The notes under the pieces are model-generated. The model was given only the letters and a program-made list of their open reading frames with translations, was not told where the DNA came from and did not search any database. Below are positions 10,740-21,959 of a stretch of DNA of 64,000 bases, piece after piece. A program made the translations under genes and the position numbers. Where the stretch lies: NCBI GenBank assembly GCA_033439765.1, contig JAULSN010000009.1, positions 1,736,001 through 1,800,000 of the forward strand, given 5' to 3'. Every line of letters begins with the position of its first letter. The stretch's first letter is position 1. The stretch comes from Lasiosphaeria ovina (Eukaryota > Ascomycota > Sordariomycetes > Sordariales > Lasiosphaeriaceae).

Positions 10740-12040
10740 TTAATCGCTTTCTTGGTCCCCTTCTTCTTCTTCCTCGTCGCTGACTTCTTCCCCGGCCTCT
10801 ATGGCCTCCTGTCTCTTGCGTGCAGCCCGCTCCTTCTTCTTCTCGAGCAGCTTCTGTAGCTTCTTGGCCGAGTTAAAGACGCCGTTGGTGCCCATTCCGC
10901 AAGCCGCGCACCCGGGATCGCGGCGATACCTGTTGAGCGCGCACGCCTCGCAGAAATAGTGCCCGCACCGCGTAACCACGGGAGCTTTGTACGGGCCCTT
11001 GCATATGAAGCACGCAAACGGTATATTCTCGAGCATGGCCTCCTCCTCGGCGTCCCGGTCGTCGTCGTCGTTGTTGTTGTTTTTGTTCCGCCGGTCCGCG
11101 CTCGCCACAATGGTGCCCCCTATCGTCTTCTTCCCCTTAGTCACATTCTCCCACTCCTTGTCGAGCTGCCACCCGTGTAGGTAGTTTTCTCGAGCGTGAA
11201 GGAATTTACATGACTGTGATCCTTTCATGTTAGCATTGGCTAGGTTGTGAGGTTGGGTTGGGTTAGGTTGGGTTGGGGATGATGAACTTACGTCGCCAAA
11301 GCCGCAGAAGCCGGTTGTTTTGTAACTGCAACATGAGGAAGATCCCAAGTCAGTATTTGCTTTACCTGTTCGGCCAGGGCAGCCAGTGTAAAGACGGGCA
11401 GCTATGGGTGGGGGGTTGTAGAGGGAAGAACTCACTCCTTGCACACATCAGGCGCCATGTCTGTAATTGTAATCGTGCGGATGTTTGTAGGCGCCTTCAC
11501 GGGCCCGACAGTCCGCGAAGGTGCGTTCGGGTTCTTCTGTATATACGAGGTCTGGTTGGCGAGGCCCTTGTAGGTGCCGTCGGGGGGGTCCTGGGCGGCG
11601 TCTGCGCTGCTGCCGCCAGCAGACTTCTTGGACGGCAGGGCGCGCGTGGAACCGAGCAAGCTCTTTGCCGAGAGAGCGCCATCGACCTCCTCGTCGAACC
11701 AGTTGCTCGACTTGGTCGCATCCTGGTTGCTGTCTAGCCCGAGGCCGCGGTCGGCTTCGAAGACAGTGGCTGACGAGACGTCTGTCGCAATTGCTGCTGC
11801 GGTCTTGTTTCTGGACGCCGCTGTCCCAACACCCGTGTTGTTCTTCCTGCGCTTGACCCTCAGACCGGAGTCGTCCTCGGAAGATGAGAAATCGCTCGAG
11901 TCGTCGTTGGCTGCTGGTGGGGGAGTCGTAGGTCGCTTTCGGATGTTTGCCTTGCCCTTTGCGCCGCGCTTCTTGAAGACGGCAACAGGCGCGGTGGTTG
12001 CGCCAGCTGCATCTCCAGACGCTATATCGACATCCGCCAT
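10740..12040 (-). CDS. CWC24: Pre-mRNA splicing factor Cwc24 (CCCH + RING)
   Basis: Spliceosome-associated protein of the Prp19-linked group, orthologous to human RNF113A. In yeast it is needed before the first splicing step. Exons 12040-11436, 11325-11292 and 11213-10740 give 370 residues; the two introns (110 and 78 bases) are GT-AG with consistent phase. The N-terminal half is acidic/serine-rich and basic, with a conserved block SYIQKNPNAPSRTVGPVKAP. The CCCH finger ([20 protein letters not shown]) is built from all three exons; exon 2 is only 34 bases. Next comes FLHARENYLHGWQLDKEWE, then a C3HC4 RING starting CFICKGPYKAPVVTRCGHYF, and an acidic tail. The ATG at 12040 is the first in frame and the N-terminus length suits the family. 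Length is close to other filamentous-fungal members. Confidence 0.95.
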
Positions 12041-12266
12041 CTCTCGGGAGGTGGTTTGGAGTTAGGAGTTTAAAGATGGCGTCTCTAGATCGAGTTGAAC
12101 AGCGGTCTTGAATGCCCAGTGACTGGCTGCTGCACTTGGCTCGATTAACAATCAACGCCACCGTACAGTATACGCACTGTGTACCGCACTGGCTTCGGCC
12201 CGTTCCAAATAAGTCCAAATAGTGAGAGTCTTGGAGCATTCTCGGTGCACTGTAATTCACCACATA

Positions 12267-12285
12267 TAACCCTAACCCTAACCCT
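12267..12285. repeat. Interstitial telomere-like repeat (TAACCC)3
   Basis: The block TAACCCTAACCCTAACCCT equals three full copies of the filamentous-fungal telomere unit (TTAGGG on the other strand) plus a partial one. It lies about 230 bases upstream of the CWC24 start codon, where it could act as a telobox-type promoter element. A scar of telomeric insertion is the alternative. Confidence 0.85.
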
Positions 12286-13478
12286 GGTGTCACACCTGGC
12301 CTACGATACATCCAAGATTCTGCCAGGTCGTAATTAACCACTTTTTACCACAACATAACCTGGCCCATACCTTTCCACCCAACTGCAACCCGTCGGCGCC
12401 GTTGTAAGGGCCGTTGACGACTCAGTCAACGACGTGGAATACAGTTGGTTGCCCGTGAAGTCCTTACTCGAAGGTCCTCGCGGTTGCCGTCTGGAAGCAA
12501 CAGACTGGCAGGGCTGCCTGCAGCAGGGTTGTCAGTCAGGGCAGTCGAAGACTCCCGAGAAAATGCGCAATTACCAACGTTGGCGGCGGCGGCGAGGTGC
12601 AATTGCTGTGCAATTGCGTCGCCAGCGCTTGGAGCGGTGCAGCCAGCGAATGTGGTAATTTTGGCTGTAAAATGTGGTATTTTCCTGGGCGGTGAGCTGT
12701 AACGCTTGGACGCCTATGTACCTACGGCGACCAAGACTCTCTCCCAAATAATTGATCAAGGTGCGTATTACATGCCACAGTCTCTTAATCTATAAAACTT
12801 AATAATTATGTATTCTAAATGCGATATGGGTACGCTAGTTTAAACATACAAGGAAGTCTGTTTTGTCTGTTTTGTCTGTGAAAGACATCTGCCTACCTAG
12901 ACTGTAGCCCATAGAAAAGGCACATTTGGTAATCGCATCTTGGCCTAATACCGAAGTCGAAAGCCCTCTCTAAATCCCTACAAACGCCCTTGGAGAGACT
13001 TTCCAGGCCAATGCGGCATACCCGAACATCTGCCGTTGCTATCCAAGTACGAAGAGCTAACAGTCAGTCAGGTAAGCTCCAAAAACCAGTCAAAGCAAGA
13101 GTCGTGAGATTTTATGAGCATGCCGGAAGCGGTGCTTCCTCCCTTCATTTACTCCATTCGTTTGGAACAGTATGCCGGCACCGACTGTCCGAAATACGGC
13201 GGTACACAAGGCACTTAAAATCCCCAGAATTCCAATTTAGAGTTTCTCATTCAGTCATCGCGACACTATGATAGACAAGATTCGCTTTTGCGAAAGCCGC
13301 CACATCGTCAGACTGTGACGTTCTTTTCTTTGAGCCAGGAACGATCCCATTAACGAGATATCTCGCTGACAGGCAAATTTCAAAGTAAATCGATATTAAA
13401 AGCGCACCCATTTTCCCCACCGAAGCCTGTGTCTTTTTTTCGGAACCACGATTCAAGAAAGCCAACTGGCTTAACGGC

Positions 13479-13907
13479 TCAAACAAAAATCGCAAAAGCA
13501 ACCAGCCGCCTCAGGATAGTCACATCTCTTTGTCGACTACTCCACGGACATGCCCAAACCTCTCGTAAAACATAAGTCAATGGCCTGGAGCGACCTGACG
13601 CCGTAACACACATATACTGAATAGACAAGAGGAAAATAGTGGCAGATAGACAGGTAAGGAAATTATGACAGGCTGTGCCTCGATCGCCCGGAGTGGCTGC
13701 ACCTCGACGACTCGGGTCCTCGATTGGTGAGTAGGGCGAATATCGCCATCCTTGAGGGTTGAGGAGCATGACGGCTACCGGATGGAAGGGCCGAAAATCG
13801 TCAACATCGTAAAGAAATACGTAGCGGATTGCTGGGTGTTCATGACATAAAACTGAAGTAAACAAGGCGGTCGTAGCGATCAATGAAAAAGGAAATATTC
13901 GAGCCAT
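13479..13907 (-). CDS. Possible small secreted protein, unrecognised
   Basis: An ATG-started frame whose first 21 residues (MARIFPFSLIATTALFTSVLC) look like a signal peptide. The following sequence has no recognised domain and contains a second hydrophobic stretch. An intron may be hidden in the second half, since a pyrimidine-rich tract precedes a CAG there. It is convergent with nothing and lies just downstream of the ApsA-type gene on the same strand. It could easily be a chance ORF. Confidence 0.2.
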   Translation of the reverse strand: MARIFPFSLIATTALFTSVLCHEHPAIRYVFLYDVDDFRPFHPVAVMLLNPQGWRYSPYSPIEDPSRRGAATPGDRGTACHNFLTCLSATIFLLSIQYMCVTASGRSRPLTYVLREVWACPWSSRQRDVTILRRLVAFAIFV

Positions 13908-13973
13908 TACAACGATGGCAGTACATGGATTGTTGTCAAAACATGCCCAATAAGGCCAGGAGATACAGGGCTA

Positions 13974-16900
13974 TCATGCCTGGGATCGCACAGTACCGGC
14001 TGGGGTTTGCGTAACCGAAGTGCCCGAGTGGCTATGGGTATGAATGTGTCCTCTTGCGTGGCGACTGCTCTTAGAGCCGCCCGTCAAAGTGCCAACATCG
14101 TGTTTTCCTAGCACGAGGTTAGCCATCATTGTCACCATGGACTATTCATTATCAAGAGAATCGCTCACCTTCACAGCACGCTCGAACATTCTCCAGCCTA
14201 TCGGCTTCACGGTCTTGTCTTTCAATCATCTGCCTCAGGTCTTCGGCGCTGTCCTGAACTTCGCTTGCCTCATAAATGTTATGGGCGGAGTCACGGCCCG
14301 AGACACTTCTGCTTCTCAGGCTGCCAAAGGTTCCAGAAAGAACTTTGCTGTCTTTCCAGTAACCACTGATCCTGCTGAAGGTGCCATAGGGTGGACGACC
14401 CTGGGCAGGCTTCTTGTGGGTAGGTGTAAGGGTAGGAAGCTCCATAGACATGTCGATAGCCGGAGAATCGTTGCGTACAGTCCGCGAATTGTACGAGGAC
14501 AGCGACGCCGCCGCCCGGTTACCCTCTACAGGGCGTCTCCCAAACGATGGATTGAACTCCTCGACATCTTCCCTGGTGATATGCCCGGCCATCTCTTCTG
14601 CGTCGGTCTGTCCTTCGTTGTGCGTCCGAAGGAGAAGATAGGAGAGCGCGTTGAACCAAGTCTCGTGTCGCTGTCCCGTCGTGCAAGTGAACTTGATCGT
14701 TCGACCGGGCGAGATGATTACTAGACTTTTACGGTGCAAGCCAGGCGGCATAGGGTTGTCGTCCGTAACAACACGCACTGCCTCAATCGGGACACTTTTG
14801 GCCCGTAATTCTCCGCGGCCTGCGACCGAGGGATCGCGATCACTCCAATACAGCGTTCGTGTGTACGGGTGGACCCAAAAGTACCTTCGGTGTCTGTTCC
14901 CGGAGAGCTCGCCACGGCCCGCTTTCCGGGTGTATTTCCATAGGTACTCGCCGATCATGGTTTGGGTAATAGCCTGTATCATGCGTGGATCGGTGTTTGG
15001 TCCAAAGCCCTGCGCGTCGAACCCGCCCGCATTTTGCATGTTGAAACGTGAGTCGATCTCAGAAGCAAATGACGAAACTGAAGATTTCCGGCTGAGATGA
15101 GTCGACCTGGAGGGCGAATGCACTTCGCCAGCACCATGGACTGAGCCGCTCCTAGCGACAAGCCGCGGTGTTGGGGTCCCCCGACCAGAGTTCATGACAG
15201 AGTTGACCGAGATAGGAGACATCGGCCGACGGGACCCGTTAGGAGTCCGTGGCCGCAGAGCCGCGTTGTGATTTCGGAGAGCTGAGGCCGAGAAGAGTGG
15301 CGGTCCCATGCTTCCAATCGCACCCTGGCCGCCGCCTGAAGAACCAGTTCTGGCTGCCTCGATGACCTCCTTGTGGTTCGCTGGCAGGGGCGGAACATCT
15401 TTGATGGAGGAAGCCCGGCCGCTTGCAGAGCTGCCAGGTCGTCGAAGTACACTCTCGGGCATGTCCAGGGCAAGTTCTGCAGCCTTGCCCTTCGATCTGA
15501 CTGGGCTGTCAATGCTAGCCTGGCGTGGCCGATGGACTCGGACCGTGGATGGGGTGCCCATGCTACCAAAGGAGTTAGACCTCTCAAGACCAGGAACCAC
15601 GAACACTTTGTTCTTTGCATTCAGGATCTGATCAATGGCTTCGGATGTCAGTGACGTCTGAGCACTCTGGTCAGCTGTTGGCTGCAGGTGCTTCCGGACA
15701 GAAGCAGGCTCATCGTCTGCTGACAACGCCGTGGCGTCCCATCCCTGCATGATATTTGGTGGAGATTGTGGGCGTTCATATTCATCCCTAGCACCGGCTT
15801 CAACATCACGGGGGATGATAAACGCGTTCCTCTTAGGACTGCGGGGTTCAACCGGCTCGCTGTGCAGGGCCCCAATCGTAGAGAAACTGAGAGGCGGGGG
15901 GAAGACAACAGCCTCGTAGGGCGAAACAGGTTCAATATCCTGGCACTGAACGCCTGAGAGAGACAGTACAGGAGGAGGACTGTCGGGAATCTCTTGAGGC
16001 TCAACATCATGGGTGTAGATTGAGGATAGAGAAAGCATGAGCGGCGTCTCTGCTTCTTGAATGGGCTGGACATGTTGTGACTCGATAGTGGAAAGAGACA
16101 GCGCAACCGGTTGTGTCTCGGGTTCACGGAGAGGTTCCAGTTCCTCCGCGTTAATTGGAGAAAATGATAGGCGAGTTGGAGAGGCCCTTGGCTCGCTCAA
16201 TGGCTCAATATGCTCTGACTTGACGGGGGAGAAAGAGATGCCAACCGAGGCAGGCGTTTCTACAATGGCCTGAGATCGGTTTTCGACCAAGGGCGAGCTG
16301 ACTTGAAGTTCGATAGGCTCGACATTCTGGGCATGAATGGTTGAAAGCGATAGGGCAATTGGCGAGGGAGGAGGAGACTCCGGTTCAGCAATCGGCTCAA
16401 CATATTGCGAGAGAATCGCAGGTATGCTCAGGCTGGGTGGTTCAGGTAGTGGTGGTTCTGGCTCAGCTTGAGGCTCGATATTCTGAGACAATAAAGATGA
16501 GATGCTGAATGCAGGTGTCTCGGGAGGCACCTCGGGCTCTGATATCGGCTCGGTCTGCTCGGAGAGAATAAAAGATACCGATAACGATGGTGGGGTGGAA
16601 GGAGTCTCTGGAATAGCTTCGGGCTCGATCGCCTCGATTTGAATGTAAGACAGGCTCAAGTGCTGGGGAGGGCGAAGGATAGGGGTTGGATAAAGCCCGC
16701 GTTTAGGGGGCGACGTAGGCGGTGACGGGAATTGCGCCAACTTAAACTCCATGTCCGTGTCATGCTGAACACTGGCATCGCTATAGGAGATTTGTGAGAG
16801 AGGTCGCGACAATTCCCCGTCTTTCAGTTCGTCTCCGAGCCAGTGGGTCGAGGGAAGTGATCCGGTAGGCCCAATAACAGAATCCATAGACATCGGGCGT

Positions 16901-19280
16901 TCGCCGAATATCACACTTTGACGGGATGTTACTGAATCGTCGATCTCCTCCGGCGCATGGGTAATCTCGCTGTCTCCGGCTGGCGATTCGAACAAAGAGG
17001 ACAGAGGCTTGACCTCCACAGGCTCGGTCATTGTGCCGCTGTCGATCATGATCACCTTTGGTAGGGCTGGAACCTCTGGAGGCGGCGAGGCGCGTCCTCG
17101 AGCGAAACTGGCTGGAGTGACAGATCGGATGCTTCTCCTGCTGGGAGTAGCGCCACCCACATACGAATCCTCGTCACTACCTTCGAATTCACCCAATTCG
17201 GCAAATAAACTCTGTCCTGCCTGTTGCGGAGTGCCGGCAGCACTACTGACAGCAAAGCTCGCGGGGCTGCTCTGGAGAGTGGGCTCCTCGCTGACCTGTC
17301 TGGAACGACGGTTGAGAGCGCCACGGCTCACACGCAAGCGCATCTTCTGAGTTGGCTGAGTTGTGGGGGTCCTCAAATCAGTACTCATTCCGTAATCGTC
17401 CTCATCGTTGGAAGTTGATGCAGTGCTCTCGAATGAGTACCGATTGCTAGCTTGGTTCAGGGGGAGGACAGGGGGACGCTTGATCCGACCCGCGCCCTTC
17501 GACGGGCTAGCCTCAGTTTCCGTTGCTGCATCGTCATCCGACATATCCTCAGCACCGGTTTGGAAATCTTCGGTTTCGGTCGCCCGCTCATGGGCAGTCT
17601 CAAAGGCAGATTCGCTAGCTTCATTTGCCGTGTCGAAGTGGTCGCTATTAGACTCTGAAATCGGTGCAACGTGTCCAGATGAGCGAGGAGTTGACCCAGA
17701 AGCTGAAAGAGAGCGGGGCGACTGGCCTTCACCGTGATCCTCCCATTCGGGATCGTCGAGGTAAAGTTCAGTCCTGCTCAACCTTGCAGTGCCGAGTTGG
17801 CCAAGTCTGAGAGGCTTCTTGAACTCCTTGGAATCGACCTTTCGGCTCTTCCTGTTCGCATTCGGGTCGCCCCTAGACCTCTCGAGTTCGTCCCGCGCGT
17901 CCTGAAGCATGCGCCTCAGCTCCAGCTTCTCAGTCTTTTCGCGGTGAATATTGGTTCGGAGGGTCTGAATGGTCCGTTGAGCATGGCCCAGAGAAGTTTT
18001 GAGAGTTTCGGATTCAAGGACAGAGTGCCTAGGAGTCCCCTTAACTGGCGACGGCGGCGGGGAATGTTCAGGAGTACCATTGTCAGTCGCTGTTTGAAAC
18101 TCGTCGTCGCTCATGCCAAAACCAGACTCTCTCTCGGTCGTGCGTCCGCGCTGGAGTGAGAATGCTTTAGCCAGCTCCTGGTTTTGGCTTGTCAGTTCTT
18201 CAACCTTCCTCTGCATCACCAAGCGCTCGCTTTCGGCGATGGCCGCGTTGCGTCGACTCGTCCCAAGCTCAATTTCAAGGTTCTTCGTCGCGACAGCGTG
18301 CTTTTCGTCTTGCTTCGCAAGCTTGTCCTTGACTTCCTCGAGCTCCTTTTGGGTCGCATTCTTATCGGCCTGGAGAACATTCAACGACTGCTGTGTTTTC
18401 TTCAGACGTTCCGCCGCGTCTGTCTGCTCCGCCTCCAGCTCACGGATTCGAGTCTCCAAGTTCCAATTCTCCTCGTTGTAGCGGCTTTCACTCTCGTCAA
18501 AATTTTTCTTACGCTGTTGAAAAGCTTCGGCCTCCACTTCGAGTTTGGATATTTCGTCTTTGGTCTTCCTCAAGTCTTCATCCCTCACGGCGAGAAGGCC
18601 TTGCAGATTCCGAACTTGGGAGATCAGGGACGTGCTGATTTCGGCAGCGAACTCGATGTCGTGAATTCGACCGGTCGGCTGGTTGCGAAGCTTTCGATTG
18701 GGAACGCTGAGCTTTGTCGGGGAACCTGTGGCCAAACTCTCAAATTTCGACGGGCTAACAGAGCGCTGCGCCTGGTTGTCAGTCAAATCTTCCAAAGTTG
18801 GAAGACAGAGATTAATCGTACCCTGCCGCCTTTCCCTTCAGGGGCAAATGGAGAGCCTTGAGCAGCTTCATTGCTAGGAATCCTTTGCTTGGGAAGAAGA
18901 GCACGCGCGCTCTCCCTGGCCACATCATTGTAATCCTTCTCGATATCGACGAGTCGCCGCCGCAGATCTGAATTCAGCTCTCCCTCGGATTGCAGCTGTT
19001 CGACCTCTCGCAGACGGTCTCCTAGTTCCTTCCGCTGCTGCACCAGGGCGGTGCCGAGCTTTCCTGCTTCCTCCATTCGCCGTTCCGTGTCTCTCAGGTG
19101 GGCTTCGATGGCGCGTTTCACCTGTTCGGCAGATGTCCCAGGGCTGAGTGCAAGAAGACTAGTGTCGAAATTTGAGTGTCGTAGGTGCGTTAGACCCGAC
19201 GGGCTTGTCACGAAAGGGTCAAATGCTTCGCCGGCAGCCGAGGCTGCGACGGGCTTATCGGATGCAAGTGACGTCGCCAT
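13974..19280 (-). CDS. apsA: ApsA/Num1-type cortical anchor protein with PH domain
   Basis: Cortical protein that anchors dynein and mitochondria at the plasma membrane and so positions nuclei in hyphae (known for Aspergillus ApsA and yeast Num1). Exons 19280-18822, 18771-14169 and 14107-13974 give 1,731 residues. Intron 1 is 50 bases with a CTGAC branch site, intron 2 is 61 bases, and the total is an exact codon multiple. Residues about 50-150 and 170-350 are coiled coil, with the family block HDIEFAAEISTSL between them. A long disordered region follows. About residues 857-1127 hold eleven degenerate repeats (LSLSxI...EPI followed by an acidic/proline linker). The C-terminal Mcp5-type PH domain spans about residues 1422-1533 (GEYLWKYTRKAGRGE to WFNALSYLLLR). 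Exon 3 adds a His-rich tail containing HIHTHSHSGT. The start codon is the first ATG of exon 1, upstream of the coiled coil. Confidence 0.92.
15840..16690 (-). repeat. Eleven degenerate coding repeats in the ApsA-type gene
   Basis: The translated unit is roughly L-S-L/F-S-x-I/L-x-x-x-x-I/V-E-P-I/Q followed by a variable Glu/Pro/Ser linker, 18-35 residues per repeat. Recognisable cores include LSLSYIQIEAIEPE, FSISSLLSQNIEPQ, LSLSTIHAQNVEPI and LSLSSIYTHDVEPQ. DNA identity between copies is low, so the array is old. Confidence 0.85.
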
Positions 19281-20747
19281 CTTCTGAGCAGCGGTCGGAC
19301 AAGGCGCCGACCCTCTCTGCTATGACAGCGCAATGTACCTCCCAGCCGCAAATTGGCGGGACCGGGAGTTTCTTTCAGACGATAAACGGACGATCCCCCA
19401 CTTAATGTCTTGAAGGCGGTGTTTGTGAGGGGATAAAAGAGTTTGGACAGCCCCTGCAAAAAAGTAAAAAAAGAAAGTTCAAATACAGAACCGAGGTCTG
19501 AGGGCTGCGCGGAGAGAAAAAAGAAAAGCCGAAGGAGAAATGGGAGACAGAGCCGTGGCGATTATGGGAGGAACAAGGAAGGGCGCATGAAAGGAAGAAA
19601 TGGCACGTCGGTAAACTGCTTGGCCGAAAGTTTTGTTGTGCGTCGGTAGGTAGGGATTACGCGACGCAGGGAGGCTCTTGTTGACTTTGAATTGCTGGCT
19701 AGAATGGGGGGGCATTGATTTGACGCGCCGAGGCCCTTAGCAAATCACAAGCCGAGACACCGACACTGGCCAAGGGTACTCTGACAAACGCCGAACAGCG
19801 CAATCTGGAAACCCCAAATAAAAGGAAGGAACACGGTGATATTTTTTTCGTGTGCCGGAATCAGAAAAACTCTTTGCAAAGAAAGAGAGAGACGAAGGTC
19901 GGACCCAGCGGCGCGGAAAAGCCAGAACGCTGAGCTACTGTCCTGTCCTGACACCTTGTTTCGACGGGACGAACTGGACTGGGAATCGAGCGCCTGCCAG
20001 AGGGGGAGGTTTGGCAGTCCCCTGCCAAGCCAAAGCCGGATGCTGTCTGATGCCTAAGGCAGGAAGTGCACAGATTGCACATTCCCCTCTTCCTGGCACC
20101 TTCCCAACTGGAATCGCGTGCGCACAATCGCCATCTCTGACTGATTTGGCTGCTAGCATAGGACTTGCTTTACCAGACGTGAAAGGCGATCGCTCACCCT
20201 CATAGCTTTCTCTGAGGGAGGTGGCAGTTTTAGAACCCCCAATGCTATAGAATCGTCAAGCCCAATCTCTCTCCTGGGGACCCTCAAAGGCTTTTACAGC
20301 CCAGTTTTGTATGTACATTAGGGCCCCAACCACGCTCACTCCAAGTACCGTACTAACAATCATCAAGGGATTGGGGCTTTACGCACGGGCTTTCAACCCC
20401 GCCGCTTTTGTGCCTCTCCGATCAGGTCCAGAGGTCGGCTTCTCGGGCCAACGCAGTCTCAAAGCCAAACCCAACTGGAGGCGGCTCAGCCCGTTTCTCA
20501 CGCTAACTTTCCCACCTGTCTTTTAAGATGCAGCAAGGACCACATCCCTCGCGTGCTATCCTTCTTTACGTGGTACTGAGACCACCAGATTCACCCAGGT
20601 CCAATCTGCGTTGGAGAGAGACAGCCTCGGGCAGCTAGATGCCACTTCACTCATGGACAGTTATGCGCTCGCTCCTTTCTTCAAGGAAGCCCAACTCCAT
20701 CTTGCTGAGGGGACTGAGTAGAACCCAGTCCCTCCACAAAAGCCTCC
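19281..20747. other. Long upstream region of the ApsA-type gene
   Basis: About 1.5 kb with only short, domain-free frames on both strands. It probably holds the promoter and long 5' leader of the ApsA-type gene. I see no RNA gene or repeat. Confidence 0.5.
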
Positions 20748-21832
20748 ATGTGCGAGCCATCTAAAGGTAAGGATGTTGATACAGCTACCGATCTCTTCTC
20801 TTGGCCAGTCGCTCACACTGGATGCTTACAGGCAAGGAATGTCGACGACCATGACATTCCTCCCGACGGCCCCATATGGGCGATTTTCAATGACATTGAC
20901 GCTACTGCTCTCGAGCCGTTCCCCTTCACCCTTCCCAACGACAACATCCCCGGCGTCCTAGCCGTGCAAGCAGGCGACAGTCAACACTGCGATGAGGTGC
21001 ATTCGTCGAACGCTCCAGGCTCTCTCTTATCATTCAGCCCGCTGGTCCTGTCGAGTACAATAACGACTCGGACAGTTCAACACTCCCAACATGTCCGGCC
21101 ACCTAGCGACCAGTGTCCTACCCGCGGCAACAGGACATGCTATATCTCGATGGCACCAACTGCATCTTTCGGGAGATCGCAAGTCGCGGCACATATGCCA
21201 ATCCGACGGAGCCTGCACGACAATTGGGGGTCCACCCATCATATTATGAACAAGAGCTCGCAGCGTTGTATGGCGTCAAACGGGGCAGAGCCGAGATCAA
21301 GATCGCAATGGTCCGGGGCTTGCGGGGCGCACGGAGCTCGGGAACATCAGGCATGGTCCACAGGGCTCACGGAGTTGATGAGGCCAAGCTACGGTCATCG
21401 AAGAGCTCCAGGAAGCCGAAAATGACAATGAAGGTGCCCAGGAAGTTCCAACACAGCCCGCAAGACAAACCGAGCGGTGGCGTGGCGAAACCGACACGGC
21501 ATCACTCTCAGGCAGCCATCCAAGCCAGATGTTCTGCAAACCGACCAAATCGGGCTGCTGTACGGTTGCACCTCCTTTTATTGTACGCGCACTTGGCTAA
21601 CAATGTCTTGATAGTCTTCCCTCTCGGCAAATGCCAAGTTTGGCCAGCTGGGACGCAGAGCAGGCACGACACTGCACAGAACTCAGCCCTCGCCACTTCG
21701 ATATGATTGACGACCCAAAGGGACTACTGGAAGACCAATGGCCAGGGGACATGTATTCTAGCTTCACTTTCGACGGTTCTACACTGTGGACTTCACAGCC
21801 GTGGCAAAGGCCTGGAGGAAGTAGTGGCTGAC
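20748..21832 (+). pseudogene. Unidentified multi-frame coding region (broken gene or several introns)
   Basis: Several adjacent plus-strand segments look coding but sit in different frames. They include 20830-21040 (DGPIWAIFNDIDATALEPFP), 21030-21095 (IQPAGPVEYNNDSDSSTLP), 21113-21310 (LYLDGTNCIFREIASRG), 21385-21600 (IEELQEAENDNEGAQEVPTQ) and 21631-21832 (MIDDPKGLLEDQWPGDMYSS). I could not join them with convincing GT-AG introns; the frame changes near 21030 and 21110 lack good splice sites. I do not recognise the family. Either an unusual intron-rich gene or a decayed one. Confidence 0.4.
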
Positions 21833-21959
21833 TTTTCCTCGCTGAGGCAATTATGTAGACAAGTGGAAAGGAGCATGATATCCACTCATGCAATGGCCAT
21901 ATCATTCTGTGGTATGTGTTCTGTGTCGTATCTCTTGTCGCCCTGAGGCTCACGACGGG

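Larger units (their letters stand above)
12041..13973. other. Intergenic between CWC24 and the ApsA-type gene
   Basis: Holds the CWC24 promoter (with a telomere-like block at 12267-12285) and the 3' flank of the large ApsA-type gene. One minus-strand frame (13907-13479) is listed separately. The rest shows nothing recognisable. Confidence 0.5.

Noticed and set aside
14010..14035. tRNA A-box-like TGCCCGAGTGGC
   Set aside because: Lies in the last coding exon of the ApsA-type gene, and no B box follows.
15840..16690. Possible CRISPR-like array from regularly spaced similar units
   Set aside because: The units are diverged coding repeats in an open frame of a eukaryotic gene, without identical direct repeats.
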